Positions 8,471 to 18,380 are shown, numbered from the stretch's first letter. The stretch is DNA of 64,000 nt from UBA2336 sp964419145 (GCA_964419145.1 CAYQOM010000009.1:1-64000), one strand, 5' to 3'. Notes: generated from the sequence alone by a model not told the origin. A program made the numbers and translations.

Positions 8471-9616
8471 TTAATTGATTTGAGAATTTGAAAGTTGAAG
8501 ATACTGTAGCATCAACGTTGCAGTATTTTCTGAAGCTGAGCCTGTGTCCAGTGCAATCCGGATTTCCTCGTATCCATCTACTATCCTTTTACGGTATTGT
8601 TTATCCGATAATATCAAGTTCAGTTCTGCTGACACGTCATTTGCGTTAGCCTTTTGCTGGATCATTTCCTTTACCACTTCCCTACCGGCTATCAGGTTAA
8701 CCAACGAAATAAACGGAACCCTGATTAGATTTTTGGCAATTGAATAACTCAAAAAGCTTGTTCTGTACACTACGATTTGTGGTACTTTAAAAAGAGCTGT
8801 TTCCAGGGTTGCTGTACCTGAAGTCACAATTGCCGCACTTGCGTAACTCAGCAGATCGTATGTTTCACCTTGAAAAAAAGATATGTTAGTTAGCTCTCTC
8901 AACGGTTGATAGAGCTGTTGATCAAGGTTATCAACCGTGGCTACAGCAAACTGCATTGTACGCATGCCTTGCGCCACCTGGGCCATTAACGGAACGATTT
9001 CTTTCAGTTCTTGCTTACGGCTTCCCGGTAACAAGGCAATCAATGGCTTATCCGGGCTCAGTTTGTTCTTGACAAGAAAATCTTCATCAACCCGATGTGC
9101 CTTGACGGCATCCAACACCGGGTTTCCCACATAATCTACTTTCCAATTGAACTTTTGAAAAAATTCCTTTTCGAATGGAAGAATAACAAACATCCGATCA
9201 ATGTTCGCCTTTAACTTTTTTGCCCGACTTTGATTCCACGCCCACACTTTCGGTGAGATGTACCAAAAAACTTTAAATCCATTTTCCCTGGCAAATTTTG
9301 CAATACGCAAGTTAAATCCGGCATAGTCGATTAACACGACAGCATCCGGTTTAAACTCAAGTATTTCCTGCTTGCATTGCTTGATTTTCTTTGAAATCGA
9401 ATTCAGGTTAGCAAGTACTTCAGCAAAACCCATAAATGCCAGTTCACGGTAATGTGACGTTACACGCATTCCTGACTTCTCCATTTGCTCTCCTCCAAAA
9501 CCCACACAAACGAGATCAGGTGAACGACCTTTCAGCGCAGCAATCAGGTTGCCGCCATGCAAATCTCCTGATCGTTCACCGGCCACAAAGTACAACTTCC
9601 GCTCTTCTGGTTTCAC
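8471..9616 (-). CDS. lpxB: Lipid-A-disaccharide synthase
   Basis: Glycosyltransferase (GT19) that condenses UDP-2,3-diacylglucosamine with lipid X to give the lipid A disaccharide at the inner membrane. The N terminus has GERSGDLHGGNLIAAL and GFGGEQM, and the middle region has the nucleotide-binding LLPGSRKQE motif. The 381-residue length is normal. It follows the pyruvoyl-tetrahydropterin synthase homologue by 15 bases and is probably co-transcribed. It shows that the organism makes lipid A, fitting a Gram-negative envelope. Confidence 0.95.
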   Translation of the reverse strand: MKPEERKLYFVAGERSGDLHGGNLIAALKGRSPDLVCVGFGGEQMEKSGMRVTSHYRELAFMGFAEVLANLNSISKKIKQCKQEILEFKPDAVVLIDYAGFNLRIAKFARENGFKVFWYISPKVWAWNQSRAKKLKANIDRMFVILPFEKEFFQKFNWKVDYVGNPVLDAVKAHRVDEDFLVKNKLSPDKPLIALLPGSRKQELKEIVPLMAQVAQGMRTMQFAVATVDNLDQQLYQPLRELTNISFFQGETYDLLSYASAAIVTSGTATLETALFKVPQIVVYRTSFLSYSIAKNLIRVPFISLVNLIAGREVVKEMIQQKANANDVSAELNLILSDKQYRKRIVDGYEEIRIALDTGSASENTATLMLQYLQLSNSQIN

Positions 9617-9631
9617 AGTTGGAAGGTAGCA

Positions 9632-10051
9632 CTATTCACCAAAGTACTCAACATAATTGCGTGGGGTTTCGTACAGCCGCAGGCTATGTAATTTGCCGTA
9701 CTTTGTGATGGAGGGAAGTTTCGCGTCTAGAATTTTCCATATCTCAACTATTAGATTTTCACAGCTAGCCAGTTTACCCTGCATAAAATTAACATCGAGA
9801 TTAATATTCTTATGATCAAGCTTATCAACTACCTCCATCCGGATAAGCGTACTCAACCTTTTCAGGTCTACAACAAAACCCGTTTCAGGATCAGGCTCAC
9901 CTTTTACCGTAACAATTAAATCGAAGTTATGGCCATGCCAATTGTCATTGGCACAAGGGCCGAATACTTCCATATTCTTCTCCTTTGTCCATGCAGGATT
10001 ATACAGCTTATGCGCTGCGTTAAAGTGTTCTTTGCGGGAGATGTAGAGCAT
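9632..10051 (-). CDS. 6-pyruvoyl-tetrahydropterin synthase family protein
   Basis: T-fold enzyme of the PTPS/QueD family, 139 residues. Zinc ligands His14, His39 and His41 are visible, with the candidate catalytic Cys33. The spacing C-x5-HGH (CANDNWHGH) matches animal-type PTPS, which acts on dihydroneopterin triphosphate in tetrahydrobiopterin synthesis, rather than the C-x3-HGH of QueD. The C-terminal ETPRNYVEY keeps the substrate-binding Glu128. It is upstream of lpxB on the same strand. The general family is certain; the BH4 assignment over queuosine is inferred from the motif spacing. Confidence 0.85.
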   Translation of the reverse strand: MLYISRKEHFNAAHKLYNPAWTKEKNMEVFGPCANDNWHGHNFDLIVTVKGEPDPETGFVVDLKRLSTLIRMEVVDKLDHKNINLDVNFMQGKLASCENLIVEIWKILDAKLPSITKYGKLHSLRLYETPRNYVEYFGE

Positions 10052-10096
10052 GACTAAACTTATAAATTAGTGCAAAATCCTCCTATCAATTGATAA

Positions 10097-12538
10097 TCAC
10101 CTTTTAATTAGTTTGTAGCTCCTAGATGACCCTCTTGAGAGTATTCTCACAACGTAAATTCCTGTTGGCAAACCTGAAACATCAATGCTGTTCTCTCGAT
10201 CATTTAGCCAATTATCAAGCACATTCTGACCTAAGCCATTAAAAATAAGCAATTGAGCACCCTCAGAGTGAGTCAATCTGATCTGTAGCAAATCTATAAC
10301 TGGATTAGGAAAAAGAGCTTCAAGGCTTCTCTCCTTAACTAATGATGTAATCTGATCTTGAATCTTTAAATTATCAATTGCCCATCCCCATCCTGAGTTT
10401 AACTGATTAGAAAAAAGTCTGAAACGTAAGAATACAACATCTTCCGGATCAAACGTTTCCAACAGATTTATTCGATTCTTTTTAAAATAGTTTAAAGTGC
10501 CGATAGCACGGGAGTCTCCATTTTGAATATTACCGTTGTAATAATTTAACCAATCAACGTGCTTTCTTGAATCGTATCCTGGAACAACGGGTATCCATGT
10601 CTCACGATCAAGAGAGCCTTCAACAATAACGTAATCTCCAAAAGCCGGAGAATTATAATCATCACCAGCGCCAGGTTCAACTAACACAACTTCATCAAAC
10701 TCCAGAAATGAATCCTCTGATCTAATTTTTATTGGGTAAAGAAGAACGAAAGACCTATTTATGCCGTTATTATCAGGGCTTTTTTCATAGGGGTGATCTG
10801 TATGGATTGCACCATTGATAAATCCTGTTGGCGCAGCGATTGAAAAATCCCCAAAAAACTCAGTCAGGTCTGAATTTAAATTAGATATGAAGGTCTCCGT
10901 AACTACAAACTCCTTCACTGAAACTGAAGAAAAGCCTTCCAATGGAAAAGTCGTAACATTTCTTTGAGAAGATGCATCTGTTGCAATAATTCGATAATTA
11001 ATTTTGTCGCCTTGGTCTAATCCAAGGGTAAATAAATCCAATATGAAAGAGAATTCCTGATTACCAGTACTTATCATGGATTCACTAAAAATAGCACCAT
11101 CATTGATCTGATATTCAAAATTAACCTGATCAATACCAATATTATCAACAACGGTTGCAACAAATGGCAATTCAGATTCAAATTGTACAATTTCATTGGG
11201 TGATGTATGTGTTATCGTGGGGCTTTTCGTATCAACGCCCAAGTAGAAATTGAAGTATTGGTCTTGCTGCTGCGGCAACCGAAAAGTTCTTCCAAATACA
11301 TCCTGAACAACGAAAAAATAACTAATTGTATTTTCCTGAATGGGGGAAAGAATTTCAGCCTCAAAAAAGTTCTCGCCAAGCGAAAGCATTAACACTTGCT
11401 CTTCTGAAGTGAATGAGTTATAAGAATAATGCAACTTAATAGATGATGACTGAATAGTGGTGTCGCTTACAACTTCAACTAAAAATTTCTTACCTTCTAG
11501 GTTCTCTTGGTCGCTCAAGGGATCATGCTCAATCACCGTATTCAGCCATCCCATTTCATATAAAATTCCCCTTACAATGGGACCGGCATCATGGGTGACT
11601 TTACCGCGCTCAGCATAGGGTGTCATTAAAGCATCTGGCGTATTTTCGTAGGTTCCTTCATCGACATGAGAAATACTGGATCCCGGCTGATAAGGATTCG
11701 GTGCAAAAATTCTTGGATCTGCTGAAGCGGCTGACAATAATCTGGCTATTGGGCTTTCAAAGGTTACACTATTGCTTGTTATTTGATTTGCAAGGGCCAA
11801 TGTGCCCGATTGAAATGAAACAAGCTTCTGATTAACTCCATTCTTAAGATAAGTGTCATAAACTTTAGGCCTACTATCATTCAATCCAAATATACCGACT
11901 GAATTACTTACCCTAAATGTACCCGAGAAACCCAACCCATGACCCAGTTCATGAAGCACCACAGACACCAAATCAAATTTATCGGCCGGGCAATTTCCAT
12001 CTGTTCCAAAATACCAATCTTCCCGCCTGCTATTAAACGTTGCAACGATATCTGCCTCAGTTATGGGATTCAAATTCTTTCTCGCCAATTTTTCAGCTAG
12101 AGCCATCGGGTACCACATTCCGGGATCGGGTGTTCCTTCAAAATTTCTAACTTCCGTTGGCGTAACAAATGCAAGCGTGTTGACATTATCAAGAAACGCC
12201 CAATTAGCAAAAACTCTGATTTTTACATCCGTTTTGATTGTGGCCGACCAAATATCAATGGCATACTGAAATGCAGCTCTGGCCTCTTCCGTAAATCCCG
12301 AGTATTTTACATCAAATTTTGATTCCTCATCCTTTTGCCGTGACCCGCTGTTTTCGTGAACAGAAGAAAGTATCTTTTCTGACGCCTTTACATTTTGATC
12401 ACTGAAGTAATCATATGAACATGTAATTGATTCACCACTTCTTATTTCAAGCTGTGCAAAGCTCGGAAGGCTGATAAATAACATTAGATACACTAACGTA
12501 TAAATCAAACCACTGCCCCTACCTCCACTAAATTTCAT
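10097..12538 (-). CDS. Secreted putative zinc metalloprotease with T9SS sorting domain
   Basis: An 813-residue exported protein. A signal peptide spans about residues 10-29, ending FAQ. The N-terminal half has HELGHGLGF at residues 196-204, so His196, Glu197 and His200 could bind and activate zinc. The third metzincin histidine (expected at 206) is a glycine. Residues of about 340-550 look like beta-sandwich modules, one with the pattern DNIGIDQVNFEYQIN seen in Ig-like repeats. The last 80 residues (LFPNPVIDLLQI ... PTGIYVVRIL ... KLIKR) are a type A T9SS C-terminal domain. It should cross the outer membrane by T9SS. It follows a small exported protein by 4 bases. The substrate is unknown. 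Confidence 0.82.
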   Translation of the reverse strand: MKFSGGRGSGLIYTLVYLMLFISLPSFAQLEIRSGESITCSYDYFSDQNVKASEKILSSVHENSGSRQKDEESKFDVKYSGFTEEARAAFQYAIDIWSATIKTDVKIRVFANWAFLDNVNTLAFVTPTEVRNFEGTPDPGMWYPMALAEKLARKNLNPITEADIVATFNSRREDWYFGTDGNCPADKFDLVSVVLHELGHGLGFSGTFRVSNSVGIFGLNDSRPKVYDTYLKNGVNQKLVSFQSGTLALANQITSNSVTFESPIARLLSAASADPRIFAPNPYQPGSSISHVDEGTYENTPDALMTPYAERGKVTHDAGPIVRGILYEMGWLNTVIEHDPLSDQENLEGKKFLVEVVSDTTIQSSSIKLHYSYNSFTSEEQVLMLSLGENFFEAEILSPIQENTISYFFVVQDVFGRTFRLPQQQDQYFNFYLGVDTKSPTITHTSPNEIVQFESELPFVATVVDNIGIDQVNFEYQINDGAIFSESMISTGNQEFSFILDLFTLGLDQGDKINYRIIATDASSQRNVTTFPLEGFSSVSVKEFVVTETFISNLNSDLTEFFGDFSIAAPTGFINGAIHTDHPYEKSPDNNGINRSFVLLYPIKIRSEDSFLEFDEVVLVEPGAGDDYNSPAFGDYVIVEGSLDRETWIPVVPGYDSRKHVDWLNYYNGNIQNGDSRAIGTLNYFKKNRINLLETFDPEDVVFLRFRLFSNQLNSGWGWAIDNLKIQDQITSLVKERSLEALFPNPVIDLLQIRLTHSEGAQLLIFNGLGQNVLDNWLNDRENSIDVSGLPTGIYVVRILSRGSSRSYKLIKR

Positions 12539-12542
12539 ATCA

Positions 12543-13040
12543 CTAGTTAAATCTTAAATTAAGCAAATACTTTTCGAATTCAGTCGGAACCTTTATCTTT
12601 TTGACATCCATCTCAACCTGTCTGGTTTCATAACTCATTAATTTAATACCTACTTTTAAAATTCTGTTTAACCTCTTAGCTCCATCTTCCGGGGTAACCA
12701 AACCATGTGTAAAACTCTTGGTTATAAAATCCTCGAATTCATGCACTTTTTTGTAAATATTCCTTTTTAAGACAACTTTTTCCTCAACGGGATACGCTCC
12801 GGAAGAAGTCTTAAAATAAACGTAACTTCTCTCAAACTCGTTCATCAGGTAAGTTACCGAGTCACCAAAAATATGGGGTCCAACGTAACTGCCTCGTTTC
12901 ATATCTGCGGGTGCTGATGTTCCCATCGGTTTCAAATAAAAGATATTGCTATTACCCTCATGGTAAATATTTTGAGCAACTAGGGCTTGTGAAAAAAACA
13001 GAAGAATTAAAAAACCGATCAATTTCATATGTATGTTCAT
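12543..13040 (-). CDS. Small exported protein of unknown function
   Basis: 165 residues with a signal peptide (MKLIGFLILLFFSQALVAQ) cut near residue 23. The rest is soluble, rich in charged residues, and shows no family that I recognise. Starts at 13040 or ATG 13028 are both possible, the second beginning right at the signal peptide. It is directly upstream of the T9SS protease gene with a 4-base gap and is probably co-expressed with it; it could be a partner or inhibitor, but nothing in the sequence shows this. Confidence 0.65.
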   Translation of the reverse strand: MNIHMKLIGFLILLFFSQALVAQNIYHEGNSNIFYLKPMGTSAPADMKRGSYVGPHIFGDSVTYLMNEFERSYVYFKTSSGAYPVEEKVVLKRNIYKKVHEFEDFITKSFTHGLVTPEDGAKRLNRILKVGIKLMSYETRQVEMDVKKIKVPTEFEKYLLNLRFN

Positions 13041-13050
13041 TATTTAGTAC

Positions 13051-13090
13051 AAATTTAAAAACAAAAGCATTTGGAGTGAATCCAAATGCT
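13051..13090 (-). terminator. Terminator of the first SusC/SusD operon
   Basis: AGCATTTGGA (13066-13075) and TCCAAATGCT (13081-13090) form a perfect 10-base-pair stem. In the leftward direction a T-rich run (TTTTGTTTTT) follows. It lies 36 bases after the lipoprotein stop codon. Confidence 0.75.
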
Positions 13091-13126
13091 CTTGTTTAAC
13101 ATGTCCCAATCTAAAACTAGTTCCCT

Positions 13127-13924
13127 CTACTGCTTAGTATAGGTATGTGTATTCTCGTCAAATACAGTACCATCACTTAAACGATATACTGTATAGTCGT
13201 ATTTAAAATTACCATCACATGCAGTATAAGTACCGCTTCCGACTGCGTGTAGTGGACTACCACCAGAAGTTAAGCCAATGGGCTGATCTGGAACTTCCAA
13301 TTCATTACTATTCGGATCAAAAACTATGTAAATAGAAGCCACAGAATAATCCCAAAAATTACTCACCACAACTGTATTTGGATCTTCACCTGCGGCCAAT
13401 GCAACCTCATAAACCGCATAACCAGGTTCATCACAATCATAAGTTCCTGTGAAGTTGGCAACTTCGAAATCACAGTCATCGTCTGTTATGTTATATGTGA
13501 ATTTTTTTCCAACTAAGCCTAATCCGGCATCAATTCCGCCAGAAACAGATGTTATTTCAAACACGATAGATTTATTTCCATCGGTCAGGAAATTATCAAT
13601 TGGTGACACCGTGAATGAACCGAAAAATTCACCGGCAGGGATCGTTACAGTAGTACTTCCTCCGACCAGATCAAAATCTTCGCCAACAGTTCCACCAGAA
13701 ATTGAAAATTCAACATTTATAGCCTCAGAAGGCTCAGGACCTGCATAATGAACGCTGATAGTTGATTCAGTGCCAGATCCTTCAGTCACAGTTGCAGAAG
13801 TCCCAGTAAATCTTGCGTGAAATGGGCCTTCAAATGTTACAAACTCCTCTTCGCAAGCCATCATAAATGTTGCTGCTGAAAGAACCAGAGTTAACGATAG
13901 GTATTTAAGTATTCTTTTCATCAC
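13127..13924 (-). CDS. Surface lipoprotein with Calx-beta-like domain
   Basis: 265 residues with a lipoprotein signal peptide ending MMAC, so Cys24 should be lipidated. Residues of about 40-140 resemble a Calx-beta domain (TVTEGSGTESTISV, then VGGSTTVTIPAGEF, then FLTDGNKSIVFEI). The C-terminal part contains several Cys, Asp and aromatic residues with no clear family. It is the third gene after susC and susD, 15 bases behind susD. In this position such proteins are often surface glycan- or ligand-binding lipoproteins (SusE/SusF-like role), which is an inference from context. Confidence 0.75.
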   Translation of the reverse strand: MMKRILKYLSLTLVLSAATFMMACEEEFVTFEGPFHARFTGTSATVTEGSGTESTISVHYAGPEPSEAINVEFSISGGTVGEDFDLVGGSTTVTIPAGEFFGSFTVSPIDNFLTDGNKSIVFEITSVSGGIDAGLGLVGKKFTYNITDDDCDFEVANFTGTYDCDEPGYAVYEVALAAGEDPNTVVVSNFWDYSVASIYIVFDPNSNELEVPDQPIGLTSGGSPLHAVGSGTYTACDGNFKYDYTVYRLSDGTVFDENTHTYTKQ

Positions 13925-13939
13925 TTCAGTTAATCTTAA

Positions 13940-15241
13940 TTAATAACCAGGATTTTGCTTTCCAACCAACACAGGATTCTGTTGAATTTCCCTTTGAGGG
14001 ATTGGCATCAACACATCCGTATTCTGCCAGTTGGTAGGGTTCACAACTGCCATAATGGTGTTTGCTCTACCCGTACGAACCAGATCATTCCACCGATGTC
14101 CTTCAAAGCATAATTCAACAAATCGCTCTTGCAAAATATCATCCAAATCAACACCAGAAATGTCACCGAGACCTGCACGATTGCGGATTTCATTAACATC
14201 ATCATCTGCCTGAGCGTTCCCAATATTTGCTTCAGCACGTATCAAGTACATCTCTGCAAGTCGTAACACAACTGTTTGATCAGTGCCAGTTGCCCGATCA
14301 GTATATTTTGCTGCCTGGAAACCTCCCTGTGAGTGAGGCTCAATCATATCAGCGCGATCATCATTTACTTCAAACGCAGCCACCAATTGAGGGCTTGGTG
14401 CGTACTCCCAACGGCCATCTTCACGCAACCAGAATGCCAGTCCATTCTGGTCCTGAACACTAAAGAAGATTTCAAACAAAACTTCTTCTGAGTCACCAGC
14501 AAAGACATCCGCATAGTTAGCCTCAAGTGAGTATGGGCCATTTTCAATAACATCATTCGCCAATGTACCAGCTTGTGCCGTGTTACCCGCATACAACTGA
14601 ACCCTCGCTAACATGGCTTTGGCAACCCAATCGTTTGCACGCTTATTGTTACCGTGGTCTATCCCATCCAACAGGGTAATGGCCTCATTCAAATCAGCAA
14701 TGATGTTCGCGTAAACGGTCTCGGCTGGAGTGCGATCAAGTGAACGAAGGGTGGCGAGGTCTGACGTATTTGCATAAGGAATTCCGCCAAACAGCTTAAC
14801 CAGATCAAAATGCATTAACGCTCTCAGAAACTTGGCTTCACCAATAATCTGATCTTTTAAATCCTGATCTGCCGTCAAGGGTTCAGTACGTTCAATAACA
14901 ACATTCGCTCTATATAAACCGGCATAATAAGCCGCCCATAGATTTTGCAGAGTTACATTACTTGGTAATACGGCATTGTTATCAAACTCAGCAACCGTTG
15001 GAAACGAACCAGAGTGAATCAATTCATCACTCAAGGTACCTGTTGAACCAATCGTTTGATTTCCATATGCTTCTGCACTCTGAAGGGCACTGTAAGCGCC
15101 CAATAAGGCAGTCTCGGCATCCTCGATTGAAAGTATTACAATGTTGTCTGTAATAATATCATAAGGCGCCTTTTCCAAAAATTCCTCACAACCAAAAGTT
15201 AGAAGGGCGAGGGAAAGTGCTAATATTTTAAATTTCTTCAT
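13940..15241 (-). CDS. SusD/RagB-family outer-membrane lipoprotein
   Basis: Ligand-capturing lid of a SusCD uptake complex on the cell surface. The signal peptide ends TFGC, with Cys18 as lipid anchor. The TPR-like SusD helices are seen in the N-terminal half (for example FLRALMHFDLVKLFGGIPY), and the C terminus has the typical HRWNDLVRTGRA, MPIPQREIQQNPVL and QNPGY endings. At 433 residues it is short for the family, which is usually about 500 or more. It follows susC by 12 bases. Confidence 0.93.
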   Translation of the reverse strand: MKKFKILALSLALLTFGCEEFLEKAPYDIITDNIVILSIEDAETALLGAYSALQSAEAYGNQTIGSTGTLSDELIHSGSFPTVAEFDNNAVLPSNVTLQNLWAAYYAGLYRANVVIERTEPLTADQDLKDQIIGEAKFLRALMHFDLVKLFGGIPYANTSDLATLRSLDRTPAETVYANIIADLNEAITLLDGIDHGNNKRANDWVAKAMLARVQLYAGNTAQAGTLANDVIENGPYSLEANYADVFAGDSEEVLFEIFFSVQDQNGLAFWLREDGRWEYAPSPQLVAAFEVNDDRADMIEPHSQGGFQAAKYTDRATGTDQTVVLRLAEMYLIRAEANIGNAQADDDVNEIRNRAGLGDISGVDLDDILQERFVELCFEGHRWNDLVRTGRANTIMAVVNPTNWQNTDVLMPIPQREIQQNPVLVGKQNPGY

Positions 15242-15253
15242 GATCTCTCTTTA

Positions 15254-18229
15254 TTAAAAGCCAATGTTTATACCAAACTGATACACTTTGCTCTGGGGGA
15301 AAGTCAGGAAGTCAGTTCCTTGAGCTGTGTTCGTATTTGCAAACGTACTAACCTCTGGATCTGCCCCATTATACCTGGTAAAGGTTAACAAATTCATACC
15401 GCTTGCATAAACCCGAACACTTCTAAGTTTTGCCTTTGAAATCAGTTCAGTGGGCAAATCATAAGCAAGTGTAATGTTCTTCATACGAAGATAAGATCCA
15501 TCGGAAAGGAAACGACTATTGTCAGTTCCATTCAATCCGGCAACCGTCATTGGTTTAGGAATATCCGTGATATCGCCAGGCTGTCTCCATCTTCTACGCA
15601 TTTCTTCCGACATACCCCAGTTTGCAGCTGGGTTAGTGGTAAACTGAAGTGTGTTGTTATATATATCCACGCCTTGTACAAACTGGAAGAAAACATCAAG
15701 GGTGAATCCTTTGTAGGTAAATGTGTTTGTAAAGCCTCCAAGGAATTCAGGCTGGTGGTCACCAATCACTGTTTCATCATTGATGTTCACAATGCCGTCA
15801 TTGTTTGTATCCTGGAAGATTGACTCACCGGTAGCCGGATCAACGCCCAGAAACTTCATTCCCCAGAACGTGTTTAATGGTCTTCCTACCTGGTATATGC
15901 TGGCAAAACCAGAACGAACAAAATTTTGATCTGTCAATGACACAACTTCATTCTTCAAGAAGGAAATATTACCATTCAATTTCCAGTTTAATCCCCATGA
16001 AGTGTTCAGCAACGTAGCACTAAGATCAATTTCAATCCCTTTATTCTCAATTTCACCTATGTTATCCCAAACACCGTTAAAGCCTGTGCTTTGAGGAAGT
16101 GGCGCAAAGAACAAAAGATTTTCAGTATTTCTTTGGAAATATCCAACATTCAAATCCAGCCGATTATTAAACAACGATAATTCAAGTCCAACGTCAAAGG
16201 TAGTTGTGTTCTCCCACTGAAGGTCTTTATTTTCGATTTGGGTTGGCAGGAAGGCAGGTTGATCCAAATAGTTTCCACCACCTGACCACGCTCCAATAAA
16301 CGTAAAGTCTCCGATACCATCATTACCCGTAGTACCGTATGATGCTCTTATTTTTCCAAGATCCAACCATTCTATGTTATCCATGAAGGACTCATCCGAG
16401 AAATTCCAGCCAGCTGAAACTGCATAAAACGTTCCGAATTTCTGATTTGCTCCAAAACGTGAAGAACCATCTCTTCTAACAGAAACTGAAGCGAGGTACT
16501 TCTCTTTAAACGCATAATTTACGCGTCCGAAAACAGAATTAAGGCTGTAATCAACCCGATTTGATGTGCCTCCATAAATTGTTGCAGCTGAGGTAAGGTA
16601 GGTTAGCTCTTCTTTAGCAAAACCATTACCCCTAACAATACTGTTTATAGAAGTCCTGTCTTGAAGTGTAGAGCCTAATACTGCGTTTATGCTGTGTATG
16701 CCATTAAGATTCTTTGCAAAACGCAGTGTAGGTTCAATAATATATGTTCCAACCTGGCGGTAATTATAGTTACCATCACCAACCGGGCGACCAATTGCAG
16801 TACTGGCCGGAGCATAGTGATCTTCAGTAAGTGTATTCCAATCATATGAGAAGTCCGTCCTGAAATTTAAACCATCAATGATCTTGAAATCGGTGTAAAG
16901 ATTACCGATAAATTTGTTCGTTTTATTGTCAAAACGCGGCAACAAAGCATCCCGAACCGGATTCGTATTAAACGAAGGTAGCGCATCTACAAAATTACCG
17001 TTCTCATCCCGCACCCTTCTTAAAGGAGGTGTTAGGATTGCTGCAGAGTATACTCCATAAATGTTATTATCATTTTGGATACGCTGGTTCAGATCAGACG
17101 CAAATGATAAACTGGTTCCAAAGCTAAAAATTTCAGAGGCCTTGTGGTCAAGGTTTAATCTCATGGTACCGCGCTTATAACCCGATCCGATAATTGTTCC
17201 CTCTTCATCGCGGAAACTTCCACTGAAATAGTAACGGGTTCTTTCATCACCCCCTTGAGCATTTACCTGGTACTCACTGATTTTTGCCTGACGGAATACC
17301 TCTTTAATCCAGTCCGTATCGGTTTGACCATCCCAACCAAAGTATCCATTATCCGCAAGAGGGGCCAATCCTGAGTTTACACGAGCTTCGTTTTTTACAT
17401 CAACCCACTCGCGGGAATTTAAGAGATTAAGTGTTTTGGTCGGTTCTGCAAAACCTGTCCAAACATTTACATTAAAAGTTGATTTACCTGTTTTTCCCCT
17501 CTTCGTGGTAATGAGCACAACGCCATTAGCACCACGAGTACCGTAAATAGCGGTAGTAGAAGCATCCTTCAATACTTCAATACTCTCGATATCCTGAGGG
17601 TTAAGTCCTGCAAGAGCATTCTGAGTCTGGCCTCCAAAGCCATCCTGTTGCAGGTTGCCTGCGATTACAGGAACTCCATCTATTACGTAGAGCGGGTCGC
17701 TATTTCCACTAATAGTTGCCTGACCCCGTACGCGAACAGAAATACCTCCACCAGGCGTACCAGAGTTACTCGTAACCATAACTCCAGAAGCCTGTCCTTG
17801 CAGTGCCTGATTAACAGATAATGAAGGTAGTTTAGAAATGTTCTCAGAAGATATGCTTGCTGATGAACCTGAAAACTCCTTCTTCAATGTTGTTCCATAG
17901 CCGGTAACAACAATTTCTGATAGTTGCGTCACATCCGACTGCATTTGAACATCAATTGTTGTTCTGGCTCCAACCTCAACTTCTTGACTCTTCAATCCGA
18001 TAAAGGAGAAGACTAAAACACCCCCAGAAGACGGAACTGAAATGGAGTAATTACCATTTACATCTGTTGTTGTTCCTGTTGATGTTCCTTTCAGCACCAC
18101 GTTTACACCTGGCAAAGTCGAATTATCGTCTGCCGATGTCACCTTTCCAGTAACGGTACGATCTTGCGCCCAGGCTGCCCCAAGCGGAAGAAGTAACGCT
18201 ACGCACATTAACCGTAGAATTCTCTTCAT
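15254..18229 (-). CDS. SusC/RagA-family TonB-linked outer-membrane transporter
   Basis: TonB-dependent beta-barrel that pairs with the downstream SusD. Signal peptide at residues 1-21. A carboxypeptidase-regulatory-like domain follows (TVTGKVTSADDNSTLPGVNVVLKG), then the plug domain with LSEIVVTGYG and the SusC signature IESIEVLKDASTTAIYGTRGANGVVLITTKRG. The rest is a barrel ending in an aromatic residue (YQFGINIGF). The 991-residue length is typical. The promoter-like TACTTTTG lies at 18303-18310. No glycosidase, peptidase or sulfatase is linked, so the substrate cannot be named. Confidence 0.95.
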   Translation of the reverse strand: MKRILRLMCVALLLPLGAAWAQDRTVTGKVTSADDNSTLPGVNVVLKGTSTGTTTDVNGNYSISVPSSGGVLVFSFIGLKSQEVEVGARTTIDVQMQSDVTQLSEIVVTGYGTTLKKEFSGSSASISSENISKLPSLSVNQALQGQASGVMVTSNSGTPGGGISVRVRGQATISGNSDPLYVIDGVPVIAGNLQQDGFGGQTQNALAGLNPQDIESIEVLKDASTTAIYGTRGANGVVLITTKRGKTGKSTFNVNVWTGFAEPTKTLNLLNSREWVDVKNEARVNSGLAPLADNGYFGWDGQTDTDWIKEVFRQAKISEYQVNAQGGDERTRYYFSGSFRDEEGTIIGSGYKRGTMRLNLDHKASEIFSFGTSLSFASDLNQRIQNDNNIYGVYSAAILTPPLRRVRDENGNFVDALPSFNTNPVRDALLPRFDNKTNKFIGNLYTDFKIIDGLNFRTDFSYDWNTLTEDHYAPASTAIGRPVGDGNYNYRQVGTYIIEPTLRFAKNLNGIHSINAVLGSTLQDRTSINSIVRGNGFAKEELTYLTSAATIYGGTSNRVDYSLNSVFGRVNYAFKEKYLASVSVRRDGSSRFGANQKFGTFYAVSAGWNFSDESFMDNIEWLDLGKIRASYGTTGNDGIGDFTFIGAWSGGGNYLDQPAFLPTQIENKDLQWENTTTFDVGLELSLFNNRLDLNVGYFQRNTENLLFFAPLPQSTGFNGVWDNIGEIENKGIEIDLSATLLNTSWGLNWKLNGNISFLKNEVVSLTDQNFVRSGFASIYQVGRPLNTFWGMKFLGVDPATGESIFQDTNNDGIVNINDETVIGDHQPEFLGGFTNTFTYKGFTLDVFFQFVQGVDIYNNTLQFTTNPAANWGMSEEMRRRWRQPGDITDIPKPMTVAGLNGTDNSRFLSDGSYLRMKNITLAYDLPTELISKAKLRSVRVYASGMNLLTFTRYNGADPEVSTFANTNTAQGTDFLTFPQSKVYQFGINIGF

Positions 18230-18302
18230 GTTAAATAATTTAGGTTTTTATGAAATTTTTAAGTTTTAGAACTTCCAAACTTAAAGACAAAATAATAATT
18301 GG

Positions 18303-18310
18303 CAAAAGTA
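18303..18310 (-). promoter_or_regulatory. Promoter -7 element of first susC
   Basis: Minus-strand TACTTTTG matches TAnnTTTG. It lies 73 bases upstream of the susC ATG, giving a leader of about 65 bases. The -33 region is weak. Confidence 0.45.
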
Positions 18311-18380
18311 AATTATGCTGAAATGATTATAATGTTGCTCAACGATGTGTCCTATTTTAATTTGTTAACCGACTTAAATC

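Noticed and set aside
9436..9708. Open frame of 90 codons opposite lpxB and the PTPS gene
   Set aside because: It lies over two clear minus-strand genes and has no conserved features.
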